A stretch of 48,340 nt of DNA. Source: Fidelibacterota bacterium (GTDB lineage: Bacteria > Fidelibacterota > UBA8477 > JABMPR01). The stretch lies in assembly GCA_018650795.1 (NCBI GenBank), contig JABIFG010000308.1, positions 1 through 48,340 of the forward strand, read 5' to 3'. The position numbers were made by a program, and so were the translations under genes. The notes under the pieces are model-generated. The model worked only from the letters and a program-made list of their open reading frames with translations. It did no database searches and had not been told where the DNA came from. Below, piece after piece: positions 7,171-15,805 of the stretch. Each line of letters opens with the position of its first letter. Within the stretch, counting starts at the first letter, position 1.

Positions 7171-9261
7171 ATGAATACAAGAATGTATCTTGTTGCACTA
7201 TTACTTTTAATAATCGGTTGCAGTACTCAACAGGAAAATCCACTGTTGCAGGAATGGGATACTCCTTTTCAGACACCACCTTTTGATGAAATAAAAAATG
7301 AACACTTTATGCCGGCTTTTCTGGAAGGGATGAAAGCAGAGAAAGCTGAGGTAAATGCGATTATTGCTAATGAAGCAGCCCCAACTTTTAAGAATACAAT
7401 TGAAGCCTTGGAGAAAAGTGGGGTACTGCTTGAAAGGGTTAGCAGAGTTTTCAATTGTCTCAACGAAGCAAACACAAACGATGAGTTACAGCAGATATCA
7501 AAGGAAGTTGCGCCACTGCAGACCAGACACTATGATGATATTTATTTAAACAATAAACTTTTTGTAAAATTAAGTCAAATCTATAAGCAACAAGGCAGTC
7601 TTGGGTTGACTCCAGAGCAAACGATTCTGCTGGAAAACTACTATCTAAGACTGGTTAGAAAGGGTGCTAAACTTAATGATGATGACAAAAATGACCTAAG
7701 AGCTATCAATGAAGAGTTGAGTGGTCTTTATGTCAAATTTAGCCAAAATCACCTAAAAGAGACTAATGCACTCGGGTTGATAATAGATAACGAAGCAGAC
7801 CTTGCCGGACTACCTGATGGGGTTATTCAGGCAGCGGCTGAAATGGCCAAAGATAGGAGTATGGAAGGCAAGTGGGTGTTTAGCCTACAACGGCCAAGTT
7901 TTACTCCCTTCCTGATAAATTCGGAAAAGCGGAAGTTGCGAGAGATTCTCTATACAGCCTATATCGATCGTGGTAACAACAACGACGAATATGATAACAA
8001 GCAAGTGGTATCTAGAATTGCTGCTCTAAGAGTTAGTCGGGCGAATTTATTGGGCTATAAAACCCATGCTGATTACACTCTTGAACGAAGCATGGCCAAG
8101 AACCGGGAGAACGTATACAGCTTCCTCATGCAACTGTGGGAGCCCGCCTTGAAAAGAGCTAAAACAGAGCTTAAGGACATGCAAGCACTTATCGATAATG
8201 AAGGCAACGACTTTAATCTTCAGGCTTGGGATTGGTGGTATTATGCAAATAAAGTGAAAAAAGAGAAGTACGCACTGGACGATGCCTTACTTACTCCTTA
8301 TTTCAAAATGGAAAATGTTCGTGCCGGCGCCTTTGATGTGGCTGGGAAGCTATTCGGAATTGAATTTGTTAAGAGGAATGATATTCAAGTTTATCACCCT
8401 GACGTTGAGATCTTTGAAGTGTTCGAGGCTGATGGATCCCATCTGGGTATTTTCTATTCAGACTATTACCCACGAGATGGGAAAAGCAGCGGTGCCTGGA
8501 TGGACTCGTTCAGAGATCAATCAAATATGGGTGGTAATTTTATTACACCCCTGGTAATCAATGTGGGTAACTTTGCAAAACCCACTGCAGATAAACCGTC
8601 TCTAATGACTTTGGGGCAAGTGCGGACTCTATTCCATGAATTGGGACATGGATTGAACTGGCTATTTGGAAATACAACGTATAGTGGCTCAAGAGATGTA
8701 CCAACAGATTTTGTTGAACTTCCTTCGCAAATTATGGAATACTGGGCTGTTGATCCAGCAATCTTAAAAACATATGCGCTGCATTATGAAACCGGCGAGC
8801 CGATTCCTCAGGAGTTGATTGATAAGATTGAAAATGCCGAACAATTTAATCAGGGCTTTGCGACGGTTGAGTACCTGGCAGCTTCCTTCCTGGATATGGA
8901 TTGGCACACGCTCACAGATACAACAATGCTAGATGTTCCAGAATTTGAAATGGAATCAATGGCTAAAATAGGATTGATGCCAGAAATTGAATCCCGCTAT
9001 CAGAGTCCGAATTTTGGTCATATCTTTGGTGGTTCAAGTTATTCTTCGGGGTATTATAGCTACATCTGGGCTGAAGTTCTTGCTGCTGATGCTTTCCAGG
9101 CTTTCAAGGAGACCGATCTATTTAATAAAGACCTGTCAGCATCATTCAGACTCAACCTGCTTTCAATGGGCAGCTATGATATGATGACTCAATACATAAA
9201 ATTCAGAGGCAAGCAACCTAGCGTTGATACTATGCTCAAATATCGAGGGTTGGATCAATAA
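7171..9261 (+). CDS. M3 family metallopeptidase (Dcp/oligopeptidase type), lipoprotein
   Basis: A 696-residue zinc peptidase of family M3, like peptidyl-dipeptidase Dcp or oligopeptidase A. The signal peptide ends in a lipobox at Cys17 (LLIIGC), so it is probably envelope-anchored; many family members are cytosolic. The active site is FHELGHGLN (His489, Glu490, His493), with Glu516 in DFVELPSQ as third zinc ligand. The usual substrate-binding YSSGYYSY segment lies near the C-terminus, and length is normal for the family. Start is ATG 7171 after GGGGGAAATC. It likely degrades short peptides together with the M1 enzyme encoded 1.2 kb upstream, whose leader shares repeat sequence with this one. 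Confidence 0.93.
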   Translation: MNTRMYLVALLLLIIGCSTQQENPLLQEWDTPFQTPPFDEIKNEHFMPAFLEGMKAEKAEVNAIIANEAAPTFKNTIEALEKSGVLLERVSRVFNCLNEANTNDELQQISKEVAPLQTRHYDDIYLNNKLFVKLSQIYKQQGSLGLTPEQTILLENYYLRLVRKGAKLNDDDKNDLRAINEELSGLYVKFSQNHLKETNALGLIIDNEADLAGLPDGVIQAAAEMAKDRSMEGKWVFSLQRPSFTPFLINSEKRKLREILYTAYIDRGNNNDEYDNKQVVSRIAALRVSRANLLGYKTHADYTLERSMAKNRENVYSFLMQLWEPALKRAKTELKDMQALIDNEGNDFNLQAWDWWYYANKVKKEKYALDDALLTPYFKMENVRAGAFDVAGKLFGIEFVKRNDIQVYHPDVEIFEVFEADGSHLGIFYSDYYPRDGKSSGAWMDSFRDQSNMGGNFITPLVINVGNFAKPTADKPSLMTLGQVRTLFHELGHGLNWLFGNTTYSGSRDVPTDFVELPSQIMEYWAVDPAILKTYALHYETGEPIPQELIDKIENAEQFNQGFATVEYLAASFLDMDWHTLTDTTMLDVPEFEMESMAKIGLMPEIESRYQSPNFGHIFGGSSYSSGYYSYIWAEVLAADAFQAFKETDLFNKDLSASFRLNLLSMGSYDMMTQYIKFRGKQPSVDTMLKYRGLDQ

Positions 9262-9537
9262 TAGCGGCTTCAAATGTGGTAAGATTGAAAGCCTTTGGAA
9301 GTAGTCGAGGGCTTTCTTTTTATCCAAATGTGTGCCTCAATAACCTGTCTCTATGGCAAAGTATCATAATAATCCATTCATAGCCATCTTGAGAATCTAA
9401 CAGACATCCTAGCAACCTGTGTCATCGATAAAGTGGATCTGGTTCCGCGCACTTCGACAAGCTCAGTGTCCGGAACATTAAACCCATAACTTGTCGCGTC
9501 GTACCTGAAGGCGAAGACGGAAACCCATAGAACCAAG
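9262..9537. repeat. Intergenic region with repeat remnant and palindromic repeat
   Basis: After the terminator at 9287-9321, the stretch 9322-9360 (CCAAATGTG..CCTCAA.AACC) resembles the sequence just before repeat copy B (2663-2690). At 9442-9476 an imperfect palindrome has outer arms GTTCCG/CGGAAC around a CACTTCGACAAGCTCAGTG core, a pattern I recall as a common intergenic repeat in environmental bacteria. No gene is visible. Confidence 0.5.
9287..9321 (+). terminator. Rho-independent terminator after the M3 peptidase gene
   Basis: GAAAGCCT (9287-9294) pairs with GGGCTTTC (9309-9316, one G-U pair) and is followed by TTTTTA. It lies 25 bases after the stop codon. Confidence 0.75.
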
Positions 9538-11073
9538 CTACGCCATCCACAATTGCCGATCAAGGGTACGATACTGAATAGCCTCCGAAATATGTTCTGT
9601 TCGAATCTCAGCAGATTCCGACAGATCAGCGATTGTCCGCGAGACTTTGAGAATACGATCATAAGCTCGGGCACTTAAACCCAGATTGCTTATGGCCGAC
9701 TTCAATAAGCTGGCAGAGTCACTGTCAACCACACAGATACCCCGAATCATTTTTGGTGGCATATCAGCATTTGAATGGATGTGCGGTTCATTAGTGAAGC
9801 GTTTGATTTGAGTGTCCCTGGCTAGTTGAACCCGCTTTCTTACGAGAGACGACGATTCTCCATCTTGTTTGCTGGCCAACTCTTCAAAGGGGATAGCCGG
9901 TACTTCTATGTGGAGATCAATCCTATCTAGGAGCGGACCCGATATTTTGGCCATGTACTTTTGAATACCCACACTGCTACACGTGCATTCATGCCGTGGA
10001 TCACTGCTATAGCCACAGGGACAGGGATTCATTGCACTGAGAAGAATAAAATTGGCCGGATAGGTGAGACTCATGCTGGCCCGACTTATGGTGACTTCAG
10101 TATTCTCAAGCGGCTGTCGCAAAACTTCCAGCACATTTTTCTGAAATTCAGGCAACTCATCCAGAAAAAGCACACCATGGTGAGCCAGACTGACCTCCCC
10201 AGGTCGAGGAATACGACCACCACCAACCAGAGCAGCATCTGAAATAGTATGATGGGGTGATCTGAAAGGTCGTGTAGCTACCAGGCCCTCAGTCTTGACC
10301 ATCCCCGCAATTGAATGAATCTTGGTAGTTTCCAGTGCCTCATCTAGAGTCATTTGTGGAAGGATGCTTGGAAATCGTTTTGCCAGCATAGTCTTGCCAG
10401 AACCTGGAGGACCAATCATAAGCACATTGTGCCCACCGGCAGCAGCGACTTCCAGAGCACGCTTGACATGGGCTTGTCCCCGAACATCTGCAAGGTCAAC
10501 AGGATAGTTCTGAGCTTCAGAAAACAATAGCTTAGCATCCACTTCCAATGGTTCGATGATATGTTCGCCATTGAGGAAGCGAATGGCTTCCAGCAAGGTC
10601 TTCACAGGAATAACATCAATATTTCCGGTTACAGCTGCCTCACGAGCGTTTTGGGCGGGTAGAATGAGTCCCTTCAGTTGAGCCTCATGTACACCAACAG
10701 CTGACGGTAGAGCCCCTTTTACGCCTCGTAGAGTCCCATCCAGTGATAATTCACCCATCAGCACATAATCTTCTAGATCTTCATGGATGACAATACCAAG
10801 GGCAGCCAGGATTCCAATGGCGATAGGAAGATCAAAAGCGGAGCCCTCTTTTTTAATGTCAGCCGGGGCTAGATTAATTGTGTAAGCCTTGGGCGGAAAT
10901 CTGAACCCGCTGTTTTTGATGGCAGAGATGACTCTGTCTTTACTTTCTCTTACTGCTAATTCAGGTAGGCCCACCGTAGAATATCGAAAAGCATGGCCCT
11001 CAACATTGACTTCTACCTCCACCAGATACGGATCGATACCAATTAATGAACTACTTAATACACGTGCCAGCAT
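9538..11073 (-). CDS. comM: YifB/ComM family Mg-chelatase-like AAA+ ATPase
   Basis: A 511-residue protein of the YifB/ComM family. In naturally transformable bacteria this is a hexameric helicase promoting branch migration during uptake-DNA recombination; elsewhere its role is less clear. The N-terminal Lon-substrate-like (ChlI) domain covers about 5-160. Walker A is GPPGSGKT (221-228), Walker B is VLFLDE (301-306), and a cysteine cluster CPCGY..HECTC (351-365) and C-terminal Mg-chelatase domain follow. I chose the ATG at 11073 because AAGGAG lies 6 bases before it and the MLARVLSSSLIGID start is typical. An upstream TTG at 11088 would add five residues. It is not in an operon with neighbours. 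Confidence 0.92.
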   Translation of the reverse strand: MLARVLSSSLIGIDPYLVEVEVNVEGHAFRYSTVGLPELAVRESKDRVISAIKNSGFRFPPKAYTINLAPADIKKEGSAFDLPIAIGILAALGIVIHEDLEDYVLMGELSLDGTLRGVKGALPSAVGVHEAQLKGLILPAQNAREAAVTGNIDVIPVKTLLEAIRFLNGEHIIEPLEVDAKLLFSEAQNYPVDLADVRGQAHVKRALEVAAAGGHNVLMIGPPGSGKTMLAKRFPSILPQMTLDEALETTKIHSIAGMVKTEGLVATRPFRSPHHTISDAALVGGGRIPRPGEVSLAHHGVLFLDELPEFQKNVLEVLRQPLENTEVTISRASMSLTYPANFILLSAMNPCPCGYSSDPRHECTCSSVGIQKYMAKISGPLLDRIDLHIEVPAIPFEELASKQDGESSSLVRKRVQLARDTQIKRFTNEPHIHSNADMPPKMIRGICVVDSDSASLLKSAISNLGLSARAYDRILKVSRTIADLSESAEIRTEHISEAIQYRTLDRQLWMA

Positions 11074-11183
11074 AGCAAACTCCTTCAAAGAATGACGAAA
11101 TTGAAGGTCAGGATGACCTTCTTATTGATGATTCAAATTTATGTCTGTCCCTAAAGTTAGTTTTAGGCAGATACTATTACCGT

Positions 11184-11263
11184 TTTTCACAACGAATTTG
11201 ACGAATATTACGAAATAGCATTAAATGCTTTCGTGAATTTCGTTTGTTTCGTTGTGAAAAAAG
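11184..11263. repeat. Long imperfect inverted repeat (about 33-base arms)
   Basis: The left arm begins TTTTTCACAACGAA and the right arm ends TTCGTTGTGAAAAA. The two roughly 33-base arms match at about 27 positions. The centre AGCATT-A-AATGCT is itself palindromic. Each arm contains repeated ACGAA units. Short outer GTCTGTC/GACAGAC elements near 11143 and 11271 extend the symmetry. It lies between comM and the next minus-strand gene, and could be a miniature mobile repeat or a strong RNA hairpin. Confidence 0.7.
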
Positions 11264-11355
11264 AGTTTAAAGACAGACTCTATTTAGGGTGAATCTGGAG
11301 AGAGTGTACCTGGTTAGCTGGACATATTCTCTATATCAAGATATGGAACAGGGTT

Positions 11356-12219
11356 TTACATACAGTTCTGATCAAAGGCCTGTTCGATAATGAGTTTATT
11401 CATGTACTTCCAACGCGCTTCATTGGATTGTGCATGTGAAAATTTCAAATTAAACGCTGACATGCTTTCAAATCCATGCTTTCTAGCCAGGGATTCAAGC
11501 ATGACCGGATCCTGTAGAGCATCAGGTTGATTCTTATTGAGACATTCTGTTTCCACTGCCAGGGCAATGATGCGTAATTCTTCATCAGTGAGAACAAAAG
11601 CTGTAGTAGGAGAGGCACTTAAAGGTTTATAGGCCATGGGAGGATCAATCTCAACGGCAGAATCAACGCTCTTTCTGGCTTCAGAGGCTGCGATTTTTCG
11701 TTCGATTGCTTTTTGTTCTAAGACTTCATCCTTGGGAAGCCTGGATTCAGGAGCAGTTGTCTTACCCCAAAACAGTTCCAGTACTGACTTATCCTCAGAT
11801 TTCACCTTTTGATGTGCATACTTAACGGCATTGATGAATGGGCTTGACTTGTTTACATCAATTTCAAAATATAGGTCAATCCAGCCGATAAACTCCTCCA
11901 TAGCTGCATCACCATTATCTTCCATCACCAGCAAGGATTGCCAGATCAAGAATAAATTATCTATTTCTTCATTAAAACGATGTGTATTCCGTGGAGAAGT
12001 CGCTATTGTTTCGTTCGCCAGTTTCCGGACCTCATAGGCACTTGATATGTAAGCGAACAGAAAAGTTTGTTTTTCAGAGGGGGTCAATGCTGACCAATAA
12101 ATACTTTGGGCGAAAGCCACATGTTCTTCAGCAGTATCTAGAGTGATGGCTTCCTGAGCAAACGAGGGTTGGAACAGAGACAATGTGAAAACTGCGATGC
12201 AAAAAAGAGTGTTCCTCAT
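11356..12219 (-). CDS. Exported protein of unknown function
   Basis: A 287-residue protein that I do not recognise. Residues 1-21 form a clear signal peptide ending at SFA-QEA, so it is exported, probably to the periplasm. The mature part is mostly helical: an acidic N-terminal half rich in aromatic residues, a charged linker at about 160-200 (EQKAIERKIAASEARK), and a C-terminal stretch (about 210-287) with repeated helix-forming segments. It ends on a cysteine two residues before the stop. There are no catalytic motifs. It is separated from comM by the long inverted repeat and from ispG by about 150 bases, so it is probably transcribed alone. Confidence 0.7.
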   Translation of the reverse strand: MRNTLFCIAVFTLSLFQPSFAQEAITLDTAEEHVAFAQSIYWSALTPSEKQTFLFAYISSAYEVRKLANETIATSPRNTHRFNEEIDNLFLIWQSLLVMEDNGDAAMEEFIGWIDLYFEIDVNKSSPFINAVKYAHQKVKSEDKSVLELFWGKTTAPESRLPKDEVLEQKAIERKIAASEARKSVDSAVEIDPPMAYKPLSASPTTAFVLTDEELRIIALAVETECLNKNQPDALQDPVMLESLARKHGFESMSAFNLKFSHAQSNEARWKYMNKLIIEQAFDQNCM

Positions 12220-12369
12220 AGAAATTCCTACTGGTTTGTTAATAGTACCCTAAATCTAAGCCCAGATTCAAATACAGGTACAAAAAAAATAGTTGAGAAG
12301 CTTGATAACTTAATCGTGTAATCCCAGTGATAATGGAGGCACCATTTTACTTGAAAAACTTAAATCATA

Positions 12370-14289
12370 TCAGGGCTCTACCCAATATCCTTCACTTTTA
12401 ATCAGGTCAATTAATGAGTCCACAGCTTGGGTCTGTGGGACATGGGGGCGTACCACCATTTGACCACGATAAAGGGATACCTTCCCAGGACCCGTACCCA
12501 CATATCCAAAGTCAGCATCTGCCATCTCGCCAGGTCCATTGACTATACAGCCCATAATTCCAATCTTGACGCCCTTTAAATGGCTGGTGCGCTCACGAAT
12601 CTGAGCCGTTACTTCTTCCAGATCAAAAAGAGTGCGTCCGCAGGAGGGACAGGCAATGTACTCGGTTTTAGTCATACGACTACGGCTAGCTTGAAGAACA
12701 CCAAATGCGATTTCGTTCAAATCTTTGCTGCCAATATGTTGTGACCTTAGCCAGACACCATCTGCCAGCCCATCATTCAGGATGGAACCTATTTCAGCGG
12801 ATACACCAAGTAGAAATTCATCACGCTGCTCATCGGTGACTCGATTCAGCAGGATGACTGGTTGCAATTTTCCTTGATTAATTAATTCCAGAATGAATCT
12901 TCGTAAATCAGCGATTTGATGTGCACTATCTGAGCTAAGTAGCCAAATGATACCTGACTCATCGGGGATATCCACAATCTGATCCATTGTGTTGATATGC
13001 ACAAAATTTGTAGTAGGATGTCTCTCTCCAATAGAGATATAGGATGCCAGGGTAAATACAGGATAACTATGTATACTCATTTCCTGATCAGCCCATATAG
13101 CTGAATCATAGAGTCTTAGCGCATTATCTGAAAGTTGAATATCTGGATTATTCTGTCCAAAATAGAGTATGTCAGCACCTTGATCGCCTGCCATCCAGGT
13201 ATTGCTTGCTAGCTCAAGATGATATCCAGCCGCCACGAGCTGATTGTCAGGTATCGTCCCGATCTGTGAGAGGTTAGCAATTACAACTGGAACCTTATCA
13301 CCACCAATGACCGAGGTAGACTTCGTCTCTCTGCGCTGATATTCAAACATGTTAATCGGCAGTGATGAGAGTGGCTCGATGGGTTGGTGTTCCGAAAGCT
13401 TCGCTATTGATTTGACTATCGAGATGGCAACTGGAATTTCAGCTTCTGGTGCTTCGGTTAATGAAACCCTGATGGTATCACCCAAACCATCTCTCAGGAG
13501 CGAGCCAATACCCAACGATGATTTGATGCGTGCATCATCACCATCACCAGCTTCAGTCACACCCAGATGCAGGGGATAGTTGAATCCTTCTAGAGTCATC
13601 TGGTTAACCAGCAGACGATATGCTTGAATCATGATCCGTGTATTGCTGGCTTTCATTGAGACGACCAGTTCATGGAATTGGTTGGCAGCACAGATTCGCA
13701 CAAACTCCATAGCAGACTCTACCATACCCCTTGGGGTATCCCCATAATGGCTGAGGATTCTGTCAGAGAGTGATCCATGGTTGGATCCTATGCGCATAGC
13801 AGTGCCCTCTTCACGGCACAATTTTACCAATGGAGTAAATCTTTCTTCGATTCGATCCAATTCAGCCTGATACTCATGCTGACTGTATTCCAATTCCTGA
13901 AACCTTTTACGATCGACATAATTTCCAGGATTGACTCGTACTTTCTCGATCAGCTTGGCAGCTTCTTCGGCAGCCCGGGGAACAAAATGTATATCCGCAA
14001 TGAGGGGAACGCTATACCCGCGTTTTTTTAACTCAGCTTTAATGACACCAAGGTTGGTCGCTTCTTTGACGCTGGGAGCTGTGATTCTTACATATTCACA
14101 ACCAGCATCCACCAGGCGTATAGTTTGTTCAACCGTGGCTTGGGTATCCATGGTGTCCGTGTTTGTCATCGACTGTATACGGATAGGATGGTCACCACCC
14201 ATGGGAATATCGCCAATGTTGACTACACGACTTCGATAGCGCTGATACTGAGTTAGCGATTTAAGTGAATCAGAAAAATGGGTACTCAT
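12370..14289 (-). CDS. ispG: 4-hydroxy-3-methylbut-2-enyl diphosphate synthase, large form (IspG/GcpE)
   Basis: A 639-residue enzyme of the non-mevalonate isoprenoid pathway, converting methylerythritol cyclodiphosphate to HMBPP. The N-terminal TIM barrel starts at IRIQSMTNTDTMD (about 37-49) and carries LIADIHF, RVNPGN and the IGSNHGS motif. The C-terminal [4Fe-4S] domain has Cys547 and Cys550 (CPSCGRT), Cys581 and Glu588 (GCIVNGPGE), the expected cluster ligands. Between the two domains an insertion of roughly 250 residues gives the large, three-domain form I know from Bacteroidetes, Chlamydiae and plants. This supports the FCB assignment. The gene is alone on the minus strand, with a 195-base gap to the divergent pepP-like gene. 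Confidence 0.95.
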   Translation of the reverse strand: MSTHFSDSLKSLTQYQRYRSRVVNIGDIPMGGDHPIRIQSMTNTDTMDTQATVEQTIRLVDAGCEYVRITAPSVKEATNLGVIKAELKKRGYSVPLIADIHFVPRAAEEAAKLIEKVRVNPGNYVDRKRFQELEYSQHEYQAELDRIEERFTPLVKLCREEGTAMRIGSNHGSLSDRILSHYGDTPRGMVESAMEFVRICAANQFHELVVSMKASNTRIMIQAYRLLVNQMTLEGFNYPLHLGVTEAGDGDDARIKSSLGIGSLLRDGLGDTIRVSLTEAPEAEIPVAISIVKSIAKLSEHQPIEPLSSLPINMFEYQRRETKSTSVIGGDKVPVVIANLSQIGTIPDNQLVAAGYHLELASNTWMAGDQGADILYFGQNNPDIQLSDNALRLYDSAIWADQEMSIHSYPVFTLASYISIGERHPTTNFVHINTMDQIVDIPDESGIIWLLSSDSAHQIADLRRFILELINQGKLQPVILLNRVTDEQRDEFLLGVSAEIGSILNDGLADGVWLRSQHIGSKDLNEIAFGVLQASRSRMTKTEYIACPSCGRTLFDLEEVTAQIRERTSHLKGVKIGIMGCIVNGPGEMADADFGYVGTGPGKVSLYRGQMVVRPHVPQTQAVDSLIDLIKSEGYWVEP

Positions 14290-14484
14290 TTATATGAAAA
14301 GTCCTTGTTTGATGCGTTCATTTCTGTTCAATCTAAAGAGGAGTACGGTTGAAACCAATTGGAATACCCGATCAGATCATCTCGTTTGTTATCTAATAGA
14401 AGTAATTATCCTTTAAGTTGCACCTTGTTCAGACAGGTCACTCAATTTATTTTCATCGTCTTATAAAAGGAGCATTGAAATAAT

Positions 14485-15792
14485 ATGTTAAGTAGTAGCA
14501 TTTACAATAAACGCAGACAAGATCTTATAAAACATATGGGCAAGGGTGTTGCCATTCTAAAGGGGGCACCTGAACAAATACGCACCCATGATACTGAATA
14601 TCCTTATCGGCAGGATTCTGACTTCTATTACCTGACTGGCTATACTGAACCTGGTGCCGCCTGTATCATAGATCCTAACAACAAGGATAATCCCTTCTCA
14701 CTGTTTGTGCTTCCTCAGGATCCGAAGAAGGAAGTTTGGACAGGCTGGAGATTGAGTTTTGCAGATACGGTTGTAAAATTCGGTGCTGATCAGGCATTGG
14801 ACATTTCAGAATTTGAAGCAAATGCTCTCGCAGCCATGAAAACATCATCTAAAGTATATACAAACCTGAATCATGATAAAACCCATCAATACAAGATGAT
14901 TGATCATGTCGGTCAGGTTCGCAAAGATGTTCAACGAACGGGTGGTGGACCAGAAGGTCTCGAATCAATTGGTGCTATCACACATGGCATGCGTCTAATA
15001 AAAGATGATCACGAAGTGGAACTCATGCAAAAAGCAGCAGACATCTCAGCTGATGCACATTCCAGAGCCATGCAAGCCTGTAAGCCAGGTATGTATGAAT
15101 ATCAGCTTCAGGCTGTACTTGAGAGTCATTTTGTTCACGAAGGAGGTAGCGGACCCGCCTATACATCAATCGTAGGTGCTGGAGACAATGCCACAGTCCT
15201 GCATTACATCAAAAATCGTGATCAAATTGTTGATGGAGATATGATACTCATTGATGCTGCAGCTGAATATGATATGTATGCTGCCGATATCACCAGAAGC
15301 TTTCCTGCAAACGGAAAATTCTCTGAGGCTCAGAAAGCTATCTATGAAGTGGTCCTTAAAGCCCAGAAATCAGTCATTGAGGCTGCAAAACCTGGTGTCG
15401 CTTATCAGGATCTCCACGATCTTGATTTAAGGTTACTGGTTGAAGGAATGATTGAAATTGGTTTGCTGGACGGAACCGCAGATGAAGTCATTGAAAGTGC
15501 AAGCTATCAGGAATATTTTATGCATAAAACTGGCCATTGGTTGGGTCTGGATGTACATGATATGGGTAATTATATGGCTGAAGGTGAATCGATCACGCTT
15601 AAACCTGGCATGGTTTTCACGGTAGAACCAGGCATTTATGTGAATTCAAAATCCAAAGCACCTGCCAAATTTCTGGGTATTGGGATTCGAATTGAAGATG
15701 ATATCCTCATTACAGAAAGCGGAAACAAAAACCTCACAGCTGCAGTTCCAAAAGAGATCTCTGAAATTGAAGCACTCATGACGTCAGAATAA
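14485..15792 (+). CDS. pepP: Xaa-Pro aminopeptidase (M24B)
   Basis: A 435-residue cytosolic M24B metallopeptidase removing N-terminal residues before proline. The N-terminal AMP_N domain covers about 1-130 (YPYRQDSDFYYLTGY). The pita-bread catalytic domain carries the five metal ligands: Asp257, Asp268 (YDMYAADITRSFP), His351 (HKTGHWLGLDVHD), Glu381 (TVEPGIYV) and Glu404 (GIRIEDDIL). Length and ligand spacing match PepP. The ATG at 14485 follows AAAAGGAGC at a somewhat long spacing. The next gene, the predicted selenoprotein, starts 13 bases downstream, so the two are probably co-transcribed. Confidence 0.94.
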   Translation: MLSSSIYNKRRQDLIKHMGKGVAILKGAPEQIRTHDTEYPYRQDSDFYYLTGYTEPGAACIIDPNNKDNPFSLFVLPQDPKKEVWTGWRLSFADTVVKFGADQALDISEFEANALAAMKTSSKVYTNLNHDKTHQYKMIDHVGQVRKDVQRTGGGPEGLESIGAITHGMRLIKDDHEVELMQKAADISADAHSRAMQACKPGMYEYQLQAVLESHFVHEGGSGPAYTSIVGAGDNATVLHYIKNRDQIVDGDMILIDAAAEYDMYAADITRSFPANGKFSEAQKAIYEVVLKAQKSVIEAAKPGVAYQDLHDLDLRLLVEGMIEIGLLDGTADEVIESASYQEYFMHKTGHWLGLDVHDMGNYMAEGESITLKPGMVFTVEPGIYVNSKSKAPAKFLGIGIRIEDDILITESGNKNLTAAVPKEISEIEALMTSE

Positions 15793-15805
15793 ATCAGGAA
15801 AACTA

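Noticed and set aside
9378-9674. 98-codon minus-strand frame
   Set aside because: It overlaps the C-terminal end of comM in another frame and runs through the palindromic repeat at 9442-9476; it has the look of a translated repeat.
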